A DNA stretch of 5,158 bases, taken from the NCBI GenBank assembly GCA_007121115.1, contig SKMI01000018.1, positions 1 through 5,158 on the forward strand, in the 5' to 3' direction. Each line of letters starts with the position of its first letter. Positions within the stretch are counted from its first letter, which is position 1. A program made the translations under genes and the position numbers. Below are positions 1 to 5,158 of the stretch, in pieces. Source of the stretch: Paracoccaceae bacterium (GTDB lineage: Bacteria > Pseudomonadota > Alphaproteobacteria > Rhodobacterales > Rhodobacteraceae). The notes under the pieces were generated by a model, which had not been told where the DNA came from, ran no database searches, and worked only from the letters and a program-made list of their open reading frames with translations.

Positions 1-513
1 GCCTCGGGCATCCTTGGCTGCCGCGTGGCCATGTTCGAACGCAACTACAACGGCGCCATCGCCTACCGCGCCGCCGCCGACTACGACCCGGATGTGCTGG
101 TCAGCTTCAGCACCCACGACCTGCCCACCTGGAAGGGCTGGCGCGCGGGGCTGGACCTCGAATGGCGCCACCGGATCGGCGATCAGCCGGACCTTGACGG
201 CGCCCGCGCCGAACGCCGCGCCGAGGTCGCCGCTTTCGATGCCACGGCAGGCACCGCGGATGGCGATGTCAGCGCCCTGCACCGCTTCCTCGCCAGCACC
301 CCCGCGCCGCTGGTGGCCTTGCAGGCCGAAGACATCTGCGGCGTGCGCGAACAGCCGAACCTGCCCGGCACGGTCCATGAATACCCCAACTGGCGCCGCC
401 GCCTGCCGCTTCCCGCCAGCGCGCTGGCCACCGCCGCGCCCCTGCGCGAAGCCGCCGCCGATTTCGCCCGTATCCGACAGACACCACCCCGCAATTCCGG
501 AGCGACCCCATGA
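1..513 (+). CDS. malQ: 4-alpha-glucanotransferase (amylomaltase), 3' end only
   Basis: Partial gene, cut by the left edge; 170 C-terminal residues are visible, open from base 1 in frame 1 to TGA at 511-513. The enzyme (GH77) moves 1,4-alpha-glucan segments between maltooligosaccharides in the cytoplasm and serves glycogen/maltodextrin turnover. Family signatures are clear: an FERN block at visible residues 12-15, the STHDLPT motif at 37-43, whose Asp40 matches the transition-state-stabilising aspartate of GH77, and the C-terminal block running from EDICG (110-114) through EQPNLPGT (117-124) to EYPNWRRRL (128-136). The two usual catalytic residues (nucleophile Asp, acid/base Glu) would lie upstream of the window. 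Full-length relatives are usually 500-700 residues. The stop overlaps the next start (ATGA), so it is co-transcribed and probably translationally coupled with pgm. The tail after about residue 140 is Ala/Pro-rich and unremarkable. Confidence 0.93.
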   Translation, partial: ASGILGCRVAMFERNYNGAIAYRAAADYDPDVLVSFSTHDLPTWKGWRAGLDLEWRHRIGDQPDLDGARAERRAEVAAFDATAGTADGDVSALHRFLASTPAPLVALQAEDICGVREQPNLPGTVHEYPNWRRRLPLPASALATAAPLREAAADFARIRQTPPRNSGATP

Positions 514-2138
514 TCCAGACCCGCCCCACCGCACCCATCGCCGGGCAGAAACCCGGCACCTCGGGCCTGCGCAAGAAGACCCGCGTGTTCATGGAACCGG
601 GCTATCTGGAAAACTTCATCCAGGCCACCTGGAACGCCATCGGCGGCGTGGCGGGCAAGACGCTGGTGCTGGGCGGCGACGGGCGCTTCTTCAACGACCG
701 CGCGGCGCAGGTGATCCTGAAGATGGCCGCCGCGTCGGGGGCGGCGCGGGTGATCGTGGGGCAGAACGCGCTTCTGTCCACGCCCGCCGCCTCCAACCTG
801 ATCCGCCAGCGGGGCGCGGATGGCGGCATCATCCTCTCGGCCAGCCACAACCCCGGCGGCGAAACCGAGGATTTCGGCGTCAAGTACAACGCCGCCAACG
901 GCGGCCCCGCCCCTGAAAGCATCACCGCGAAAATCCACGCCGAGAGTGAACGCCTGACCGAATACCGCATCCTCGATGCCCCCGATCGCGACCTCGGCAC
1001 ATTGGGCGAAACCCGCCTTGGCGAAATGACGGTCGAGGTGGTGGACCCCGTCGCAGACTACCTCGCGCTGATGAAAACCCTGTTCGATTTCGACGCCATC
1101 CGCGCCCTGCTGGCCTCGGGCTTCCGGCTGCGATTCGATGCCATGTCCGCGATCACCGGCCCCTACGCAAAGGCCATCCTCGAAGACACGCTCGGCGCCG
1201 CCCCCGGCTCGGTCGTCAACGCAACCCCGCTTCCGGATTTCGGCGGCCACCACCCGGACCCCAACCCGGTCTGGGCGAAAGCGCTGATGGACACGATGTT
1301 CGGCGCGGACGCCCCCGATTTCGGCGCCGCCTCGGACGGCGACGGGGACCGCAACATGATCGTCGGGCGCGGGGTCTATGTCACGCCGTCGGACAGCCTC
1401 GCCGTGCTGGCCGCCAACGCGCATCTGGCGCCGGGCTACGCGGGCGGGCTTAAGGGCGTCGCGCGCTCCATGCCGACCTCGGGCGCCGTGGACCGAGTGG
1501 CGCAGGCGCGCGGCATGGACTGCTACGCGACACCCACAGGCTGGAAATTCTTCGGCAACCTGCTCGATGCCGGCCGCGCCAGCCTGTGTGGCGAGGAATC
1601 CGCCGGCTCCGGCTCGGACCATGTGCGCGAAAAGGACGGGCTCTGGGCGGTGCTCCTGTGGCTCAACATTCTGGCCGTCCGCCGCCAGTCGGTGACCGAG
1701 ATCATGACCGACCACTGGGCAACATTCGGTCGCAACTACTACTCGCGCCATGACTACGAAGGCATCGACACCGACGCCGCCACCGCCCTGATGGACAGCC
1801 TGCGCGCCCGCCTGCCGGACCTGCCCGGCACCCAGGCCGCGGACCTGCGCATCGCAAGCGCCGAGGATTTCGCCTATACCGACCCGGTGGACGGCTCGGT
1901 GACCGAAGCCCAGGGCCTGCAGATCACCTTCGAAGGCGGCGCTCGCCTCGTGCTGCGCCTGTCGGGCACCGGCACCGAAGGCGCCACCCTCCGCGTCTAC
2001 CTCGAACGGTTCGAGGACGCCCCCGACCGCCTTGCCCTCGACCCGCAGGACGCCCTCGCCCCGGTCATCGCCGCCGCCCATGCGCTGGGCGAAATCACCC
2101 CCCGCACCGGACGCACGGAACCGGACGTGATCACCTGA
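510..2138 (+). CDS. pgm: alpha-D-glucose phosphate-specific phosphoglucomutase, PGM1 type
   Basis: Complete, 542 residues, the normal length for the PGM1-like branch of the alpha-D-phosphohexomutases. It interconverts glucose-1-phosphate and glucose-6-phosphate in the cytosol through a phosphoserine enzyme, linking glycogen and nucleotide-sugar synthesis to glycolysis. All four functional loops are present: PGTSGLRKK near residues 15-23; the phosphoserine loop SASHNPGG at 110-117 with Ser112 as the phosphate carrier; the Mg2+ loop DGDGDR at 276-281; the sugar-specificity loop GEESAG at 361-366; and the phosphate-binding loop RLSGTGTEG at 483-491. A TPTGWKFFGNLLD block (341-353) is also typical of this branch. 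The start at 510 is supported by GGAG at 499-502, seven bases upstream, and by the four-base overlap with malQ. Placement at the end of an alpha-glucan operon fits the glg-pgm clusters known in alphaproteobacteria such as Agrobacterium. No defect is seen. Confidence 0.96.
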   Translation: MIQTRPTAPIAGQKPGTSGLRKKTRVFMEPGYLENFIQATWNAIGGVAGKTLVLGGDGRFFNDRAAQVILKMAAASGAARVIVGQNALLSTPAASNLIRQRGADGGIILSASHNPGGETEDFGVKYNAANGGPAPESITAKIHAESERLTEYRILDAPDRDLGTLGETRLGEMTVEVVDPVADYLALMKTLFDFDAIRALLASGFRLRFDAMSAITGPYAKAILEDTLGAAPGSVVNATPLPDFGGHHPDPNPVWAKALMDTMFGADAPDFGAASDGDGDRNMIVGRGVYVTPSDSLAVLAANAHLAPGYAGGLKGVARSMPTSGAVDRVAQARGMDCYATPTGWKFFGNLLDAGRASLCGEESAGSGSDHVREKDGLWAVLLWLNILAVRRQSVTEIMTDHWATFGRNYYSRHDYEGIDTDAATALMDSLRARLPDLPGTQAADLRIASAEDFAYTDPVDGSVTEAQGLQITFEGGARLVLRLSGTGTEGATLRVYLERFEDAPDRLALDPQDALAPVIAAAHALGEITPRTGRTEPDVIT

Positions 2139-2163
2139 GCCGCCTGCCTCTTCGGTGCATCAT

Positions 2164-2229
2164 CTGTGCAAAAATATCCTCAGGGGGTGAATGCGCGGCT
2201 TGCCGCGCAGAGGGGGCAGAATGCCCCCT
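2164..2229. repeat. tandem-hairpin intergenic element (candidate dispersed repeat or terminator)
   Basis: Two perfect inverted repeats stand one base apart: TGCGCGGC/GCCGCGCA (2192-2199 and 2202-2209, two-base gap, so really a 7-bp stem with a CTTG loop) and AGGGGGCA/TGCCCCCT (2211-2218 and 2222-2229, GAA loop). A run of five A (2170-2174) and the string ATATCCTCAGGGGG lie on the left. Read on the minus strand, that is, downstream of the tRNA, the order is two hairpins, a C-rich stretch, then TATTTTT. The block begins about 25 bases after the pgm stop. Similar blocks (A-run, CCTC/GGGGG, GC-rich hairpins) are, as I recall, common between genes in Rhodobacteraceae; that is memory, not a search. 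It could end pgm transcription, tRNA transcription, or both, but neither hairpin is directly followed by a T-run. Confidence 0.5.
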
Positions 2230-2255
2230 GAACCGCCCGCAGGGCCAGAAGACTT

Positions 2256-2272
2256 GCGCCCGGCACGGGCGC
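2256..2272 (-). terminator. possible weak terminator hairpin downstream of tRNA-Val
   Basis: GCGCCC (2256-2261) and GGGCGC (2267-2272) form a 6-bp perfect stem with a five-base loop, 24 bases past the tRNA 3' end on the minus strand. The bases after it (AAGTCTTCT on the minus strand) are only mildly T-rich, so it is a poor match to a classical intrinsic terminator. In such GC-rich sequence a 6-bp stem can arise by chance. Confidence 0.25.
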
Positions 2273-2296
2273 TCCGCATGGTCACGGCGAGAGAAA

Positions 2297-2372
<76 letters not shown>

Positions 2373-2384
2373 CCGAACGGGTCC

Positions 2385-2413
2385 GGGATACGCCAGCGCG
2401 ATGGGCGGCGCAA
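2385..2413 (-). promoter_or_regulatory. candidate promoter of tRNA-Val
   Basis: On the minus strand TTGCGC (2408-2413) and TATCCC (2385-2390) are separated by 17 bases, and the -10 end lies 12 bases before the tRNA 5' end. Each box matches only three of six sigma-70 consensus positions, but the geometry is right. The stretch between -10 and the tRNA (GGACCCGTTCGG) is GC-rich, as in the discriminators of stringently controlled stable-RNA promoters. The assignment is an inference from spacing. Confidence 0.35.
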
Positions 2414-2576
2414 GGGCGCGCGCAAACGCGGCGCGCCACGTACCGCGCGTTGCGAACTGGTCACGGTTCCGCCTTGCGCTGGCCACATTGGCGCGGCACC
2501 TTCGCGCCTGACCACTACCGAACCGATGCCGCAGCAACGCCCGGCACCAAACCCGCGTAACGCCAGTGGAGACGGC

Positions 2577-3452
2577 ATGCAAATCTCGCTTCATCTCGGG
2601 GCCCATCTGACCGACGAGGACCGGCTCTCGCGCTGCCTCATCAAGAACCGCGACGTGCTCGCCGCCGAAGGCATCGCCGTGCCCGGCCCGGGCAAGTATC
2701 GCGAATTGCTGCGCGCCGCGACCGAACGGCTCAAGGGCCAGCCCGCCGCCCCCGATGCCACGGCGGCGCTCCTGGACGAGATCGTGGCCTTCGACGGCGC
2801 GCGGCGCGTGGTCATGTCCTCGCAGGATTTCCTCGCCCCGCGCCCCTGGGCGATCCGCGATGGTGCGCTCTATTCGCGCGCCGGGGAGCGGCTGTCGCAG
2901 TTGCGCAACCTGTTCCCCGACCACCCGGTCGAGGGCCATATGGCAATCCGCAACCCGGCGACCTTCGTGGCGTCGCTGGTCCAGGTGGTGCACGAGAAGG
3001 CCCGCAACCGCCTGCTGGAAAAGCCCGATATCACCGCCCTGCGCTGGTCCGATCCCATCGCCGCCATGCGTCAGGCCTGCCCCGACGTCCCGCTCACCAT
3101 CTGGTGCGACGAGGACACGCCCTACCTGTGGCACGAGGCCCTGCGCGCCGTCAGCGGCCACAGCCCCGAGACCACGCTCGAGCACACCTATGACTGGTTT
3201 TCGCAGGTCATGACCCCGCAGGGGGTGGAAACCATGCTGCGCTGGCTGCATGACCATCCCCCGGCGACCGAGGATCAGCGCCGCCGCATCATCAGCGCGT
3301 TCCTGGACAAGTTCTATGACGCGGAAAAGGTCGATGTGGACATGAACCTGCCCGGCTGGACCGAAGACATGGTGGACACGATCACCGCGCTCTATGACGA
3401 GGATGTGCGGGGCATCGCCGAAATGGACGGCGTAACCCTGCTGGCCCCGTGA
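2577..3452 (+). CDS. sulfotransferase-like protein with a degenerate cofactor loop; function unknown
   Basis: 291 residues. I chose ATG 2577 because GGAG at 2568-2571 lies five bases upstream; an in-frame ATG at 2526 would add 17 Pro/Asn-rich residues and has no ribosome-binding site. I do not recognise a named family. The opening beta-strand and loop ISLHLGAH (3-10), followed by an Asn-Arg helix and EGIAVPGP (31-38), have the layout of bacterial sulfotransferase-fold proteins, which normally read H-x-G-x-H-K-T-G-T-T at the PAPS 5'-phosphosulfate loop. Here the loop reads LTDED (11-15), so the lysine and the TGTT part are gone. A later segment, AIRNPATFVASL (123-134), resembles the 3'-phosphate-binding R-x(7)-S motif (Arg125, Ser133). 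No signal peptide or membrane segment is evident, so it is probably cytosolic. It may be a non-catalytic relative or use another ligand. It is monocistronic, between a divergent tRNA and convergent gapR. I am confident it is a gene and less so of the fold. Confidence 0.75.
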   Translation: MQISLHLGAHLTDEDRLSRCLIKNRDVLAAEGIAVPGPGKYRELLRAATERLKGQPAAPDATAALLDEIVAFDGARRVVMSSQDFLAPRPWAIRDGALYSRAGERLSQLRNLFPDHPVEGHMAIRNPATFVASLVQVVHEKARNRLLEKPDITALRWSDPIAAMRQACPDVPLTIWCDEDTPYLWHEALRAVSGHSPETTLEHTYDWFSQVMTPQGVETMLRWLHDHPPATEDQRRRIISAFLDKFYDAEKVDVDMNLPGWTEDMVDTITALYDEDVRGIAEMDGVTLLAP

Positions 3453-3480
3453 GCCAGGGCACGCGCGGGCGCGCTCGACA

Positions 3481-3732
3481 TCATTCCATTCCCAGCGCCG
3501 CCTTGTAGACCTCCAGCACCGCCTCTTCCTCGGCGATTTCGTCGGGCTTGCGCTTGCGCAGCGCGATGATCTTGCGCAGCGCCTTGGTGTCATAGCCGCG
3601 CCCCTTGGCCTCGGCCATCACTTCCTTCTGTTGGTCGGCGATGTCCTTCTTCTCGGCTTCCAGATGCTCGTAGCGCTCGACGAACTGGCGCAATTCGTCG
3701 GCGGTCACGCCGTAGCTGTCGGGGGTGGACAT
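3481..3732 (-). CDS. gapR: GapR-family nucleoid-associated protein (DUF2312/UPF0335)
   Basis: 83 residues, acidic/basic and almost entirely helical. The body closely follows the DUF2312 pattern: a coiled-coil helix ELRQFVERYEHLEAEKKDI (13-31), QQKEVMAEAKGRGYDTKALRK (34-54), the basic stretch IIALRKRK (55-62), and the acidic tail EEEAVLEVYKAALGME. The family is known from Caulobacter GapR, which binds overtwisted or AT-rich DNA as a dimer or tetramer and helps topoisomerases ahead of replication forks; Caulobacter GapR is of similar size (about 89 aa). Start ATG (complement of 3730-3732) is chosen over an upstream in-frame ATG at 3780 because AGGAGAG (3738-3744) sits five bases before it and because the family begins near here. 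It is convergent with the sulfotransferase-like gene (28-base gap) and divergent from the small membrane protein gene. The function in this organism is transferred by homology. Confidence 0.9.
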   Translation of the reverse strand: MSTPDSYGVTADELRQFVERYEHLEAEKKDIADQQKEVMAEAKGRGYDTKALRKIIALRKRKPDEIAEEEAVLEVYKAALGME

Positions 3733-3764
3733 GGGGGCTCTCCTGCCTGTGGGTGTTTCGGCCG

Positions 3765-3793
3765 TTCCTAGTCCGGCCACCTTCCCGTCGCAA
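3765..3793 (-). promoter_or_regulatory. candidate gapR promoter with overlapping inverted repeat
   Basis: On the minus strand TTGCGA (3788-3793, four of six matches to the -35 consensus) and TAGGAA (3765-3770, three of six) are separated by exactly 17 bases, giving a leader of about 25-30 bases before the gapR start. An inverted repeat GGCCG-N9-CGGCC (3760-3764 and 3774-3778) is centred on the -10 box, where a repressor could block it. The boxes are weak and the repeat arms short, so this is a candidate only. Confidence 0.35.
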
Positions 3794-3878
3794 GGCCAGC
3801 CTGCGCCCCGTGCCCGGCTTGCGCCGGACCCGCTTCCGCGCTACGCCGCGGCAAGGGACGCGGCGCGGAGGACGGGAT

Positions 3879-4094
3879 ATGGACTGGCTGATCTGGACCG
3901 GGGCGGCGGTGTCGCTGATCGGTGTCGTCATCCTGATCTGGTGCGCGACCATCGCGCTCCGCGCCCGGCGCGAGGCCACGGACGAGGCCGATCTGCGCGC
4001 CCGCCTGCACCGCGCGGTCCTGATCAATTTCGGCGCGCTGGCAGTGTCCACGTTCGGGCTGATGATGGTGGTGGTGGGGATCTTCCTCGGCTGA
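3879..4094 (+). CDS. small two-pass membrane protein, function unknown
   Basis: 71 residues. ATG 3879 follows GGAGG (3867-3871) with a seven-base spacer, a strong ribosome-binding site, and the hydrophobic pattern begins right at this start. Residues 3-27 (from WLIWTG to TIAL) and about 48-70 (from LINFG to VGIFL) are two membrane-length hydrophobic segments joined by a charged stretch, RARREATDEADLRARLHR (28-45). The positive-inside rule gives an ambiguous loop because it holds both Arg and Asp/Glu, though the net charge is positive, suggesting a cytoplasmic loop with both ends outside. I do not recognise the family. It lies divergent from gapR and 113 bases before ftsB in the same direction, so it could share transcription with ftsB. 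Confidence 0.75.
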   Translation: MDWLIWTGAAVSLIGVVILIWCATIALRARREATDEADLRARLHRAVLINFGALAVSTFGLMMVVVGIFLG

Positions 4095-4207
4095 CGCGGG
4101 ACGCGGCCCGATGGCACGGAAAATGGGGATTCCCCGCCCGCACCGGTTGTGCGATACTGCGATATCGCCCGGCAACGGGCACACCCCGGCAGAGGGTATC
4201 GAGGCGC

Positions 4208-4504
4208 ATGAGCAGACACCGCCCGGCGATCACGCTGGCTCTTCACGTCACCCTGCTGGCAGGGCTTGGCGGATATTTCGGTTTTGCCGCCGTGCAGGGC
4301 AATTTCGGTCATTTCCACCGCGTCCAGATCGAGGCTGAAAATGCCGAACTGCACGAGCGCCGCGATGCGCTGGAAACCGAGCTGGCGCGGCTGGAAAACC
4401 GCACCCGGCGGCTGTCCGATGACTGGCTGGATCTGGAACTGCTGGACCAGCAGGCGCGCGACGTGCTGGGCCTGATGCGCCCGGACGAGATCGTGATCCG
4501 CTAG
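4208..4504 (+). CDS. ftsB: FtsB/DivIC-type septum formation initiator protein
   Basis: 98 residues, close to the roughly 100 usual for the family. It has a short basic N-terminus (MSRHRP), one membrane segment at about 7-29 (AITLALHV to GFAAV), and then a periplasmic heptad-rich coiled coil at about 36-70 (VQIEAENAELHERRDALE onward). A conserved-looking tail includes DWLDLELLDQQARDVLGLMRPDEIVI. FtsB bridges FtsL and FtsQ in the divisome and helps activate septal peptidoglycan synthesis. Start ATG 4208 has GAGG at 4201-4204 (only three bases away) and AGAGGG at 4191-4196 (eleven bases away), so the precise ribosome-binding site is uncertain. It precedes pdhA by 112 bases in the same direction, an order I recall as common in Rhodobacteraceae. 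The alternative is a more distant member of the same DivIC-like family; a cell-division role is inferred from architecture and context. Confidence 0.87.
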   Translation: MSRHRPAITLALHVTLLAGLGGYFGFAAVQGNFGHFHRVQIEAENAELHERRDALETELARLENRTRRLSDDWLDLELLDQQARDVLGLMRPDEIVIR

Positions 4505-4616
4505 GAGGCGGGCGCCCCCGCACCCCGCCCCACAAACCCCTCGCAACCCGCGGCAATATGCGTTATCCGATGGTTTAACGCTGAACTATCGATTGCAACA
4601 GCAGGGGGCAAGCCTC
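4505..4616 (+). promoter_or_regulatory. ftsB-pdhA spacer with AT-rich candidate promoter zone
   Basis: The first half is very GC-rich and can fold GGCGGG (4507-4512) on CCCGCC (4524-4529), without a T-run. From about 4553 to 4600 the base composition becomes distinctly AT-richer than the rest of the window (CAATATGCGTTATCC, GGTTTAACGCTGAACTATC), as expected for a promoter. TTATCC (4563-4568) and TATCGA (4587-4592), 18 bases apart, are the best sigma-70-like pair, but match only three of six positions each. AGGGGG at 4603-4608 is the pdhA ribosome-binding site, eight bases before the ATG. Confidence 0.3.
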
Positions 4617-5158
4617 ATGGCCGCACGCAGGACCACGAAGAAACCCAATGTATCCAAGGAAGAATTGCTGGGCTATTACCGCGACATGCTGCTGATCCGG
4701 CGATTCGAGGAAAAGGCCGGGCAGCTTTACGGCATGGGGCTGATCGGCGGGTTCTGTCACCTCTACATCGGTCAGGAAGCGGTTGTCGTGGGGCTGGAAG
4801 CGGCGGCCAAGGAAGGCGACAAGCGCGTCACCTCGTATCGCGATCACGGCCACATGCTGGCCTGCGGCATGGACCCGGGCGGGGTCATGGCGGAACTGAC
4901 CGGGCGCGAGGGCGGCTATTCCAAGGGCAAGGGTGGCTCCATGCACATGTTCAGCCGCGAAAAGCACTTCTACGGCGGCCACGGGATCGTCGGCGCGCAG
5001 GTGCCCATCGGCGCGGGGCTGGCGTTTGCCGACAAGTATCTGGGCAACGACAACGTCACCTTCACCTATTTCGGCGACGGTGCGGCCAACCAGGGGCAGG
5101 TGTATGAAACCTACAACATGGCGATGCTGTGGTCCCTGCCCGTGGTCTTCGTGATCGA
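4617..5158 (+). CDS. pdhA: pyruvate dehydrogenase E1 component, alpha subunit (5' part)
   Basis: Open from ATG 4617 to the right edge; 180 residues plus two bases are visible, about half of a subunit that is normally 330-350 residues. The alpha2beta2-type E1 uses thiamine diphosphate to decarboxylate pyruvate and passes the acetyl group to the lipoyl domain of E2, making acetyl-CoA in the cytosol. Signatures match E1 alpha closely: LLIRRFEEKAGQLYGMGLI (25-43), GFCHLYIGQEAV (45-56, with His48 at the conserved active-site histidine), SYRDHGH (73-79), GGSMHMF (106-112), GGHGIVGAQVPIGAG (120-134), and the start of the ThDP/Mg motif GDGAANQGQVYE (153-164, Asp154 a metal ligand). The closing NN of that motif lies beyond the window. 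The ribosome-binding site is AGGGGG at 4603-4608. The start is supported by the short Lys/Arg-rich leader usual in this family. pdhB and the E2 gene are expected downstream. Confidence 0.97.
   Translation, partial: MAARRTTKKPNVSKEELLGYYRDMLLIRRFEEKAGQLYGMGLIGGFCHLYIGQEAVVVGLEAAAKEGDKRVTSYRDHGHMLACGMDPGGVMAELTGREGGYSKGKGGSMHMFSREKHFYGGHGIVGAQVPIGAGLAFADKYLGNDNVTFTYFGDGAANQGQVYETYNMAMLWSLPVVFVI

Noticed and set aside
183..2081. A 632-codon open frame on the minus strand, opposite malQ and pgm.
   Set aside because: It is the antisense shadow of two clear genes in GC-rich DNA, where stops are rare in some antisense frames. The translation is Gly/Ala/Val/Arg-rich with no recognisable domain and no convincing ribosome-binding site.
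2526..2576. An upstream in-frame ATG that would lengthen the sulfotransferase-like protein by 17 residues.
   Set aside because: It has no ribosome-binding site, and the added residues are low-complexity; ATG 2577 has GGAG five bases upstream and starts right at the first beta-strand.
3461..3475. GC palindrome between the convergent genes (GCGCG-GG-CGCGC) as a bidirectional terminator.
   Set aside because: The stem is at most five pairs with a two-base loop, with no T-run on either side; it is easily explained by GC-rich composition.
3590..4546. A 318-codon minus-strand frame across gapR, the small membrane protein and ftsB.
   Set aside because: It covers the coding strand of three better-supported genes, two of them recognisable families, and its protein shows no coherent domain.
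4575..4589. A possible CtrA site (TTAA-N7-TTAA) before pdhA.
   Set aside because: Only the first half matches (TTAA at 4575-4578); the second half at the required spacing is CTAT.
4575..4982. A 135-codon minus-strand frame inside pdhA.
   Set aside because: The opposite strand is unmistakable pyruvate dehydrogenase E1 alpha.

Overview
The window is a GC-rich (roughly two thirds G+C by eye) piece of bacterial chromosome with dense, orderly coding. The content points to an alphaproteobacterium, most likely of the Rhodobacteraceae (Roseobacter/Rhodobacter/Paracoccus group). The indicators are a GapR/DUF2312 gene, a PGM1-type phosphoglucomutase directly behind a glucanotransferase, an FtsB-like gene directly before pdhA, and an intergenic hairpin block of a style I recall from that family. 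The genus cannot be fixed from this window.

Layout. (1) 1-2138, plus strand: the 3' end of malQ (4-alpha-glucanotransferase) overlaps the start of a complete pgm (phosphoglucomutase) by ATGA; this is the end of a glycogen/alpha-glucan operon. (2) 2139-2576, mostly non-coding: a tandem-hairpin block, then a complete tRNA-Val(TAC) on the minus strand with a weak but well-spaced promoter candidate. (3) 2577-3452, plus: a 291-aa protein that looks like a sulfotransferase-fold member whose cofactor-binding loop has degenerated. (4) 3481-3732, minus: an 83-aa GapR/DUF2312 nucleoid-associated protein, convergent with the previous gene. (5) 3879-4094, plus: a 71-aa protein with two membrane segments and no known function, divergent from gapR across 146 bp. 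(6) 4208-4504, plus: a 98-aa FtsB/DivIC-type septum protein. (7) 4617 to the window edge, plus: the first 180 codons of pdhA (pyruvate dehydrogenase E1 alpha).

How the genes work together: malQ and pgm connect alpha-glucan breakdown and synthesis to glucose-6-phosphate. pdhA opens the pyruvate dehydrogenase operon that feeds acetyl-CoA to the TCA cycle. ftsB and gapR are cell-division and chromosome-organisation genes. This is mostly core genome: I see no mobile element, CRISPR array, phage gene or defence system. The points most worth a second look are the degenerate sulfotransferase-like protein, the tandem-hairpin intergenic element, and the divergent gapR promoter region with an inverted repeat over the candidate -10 box.
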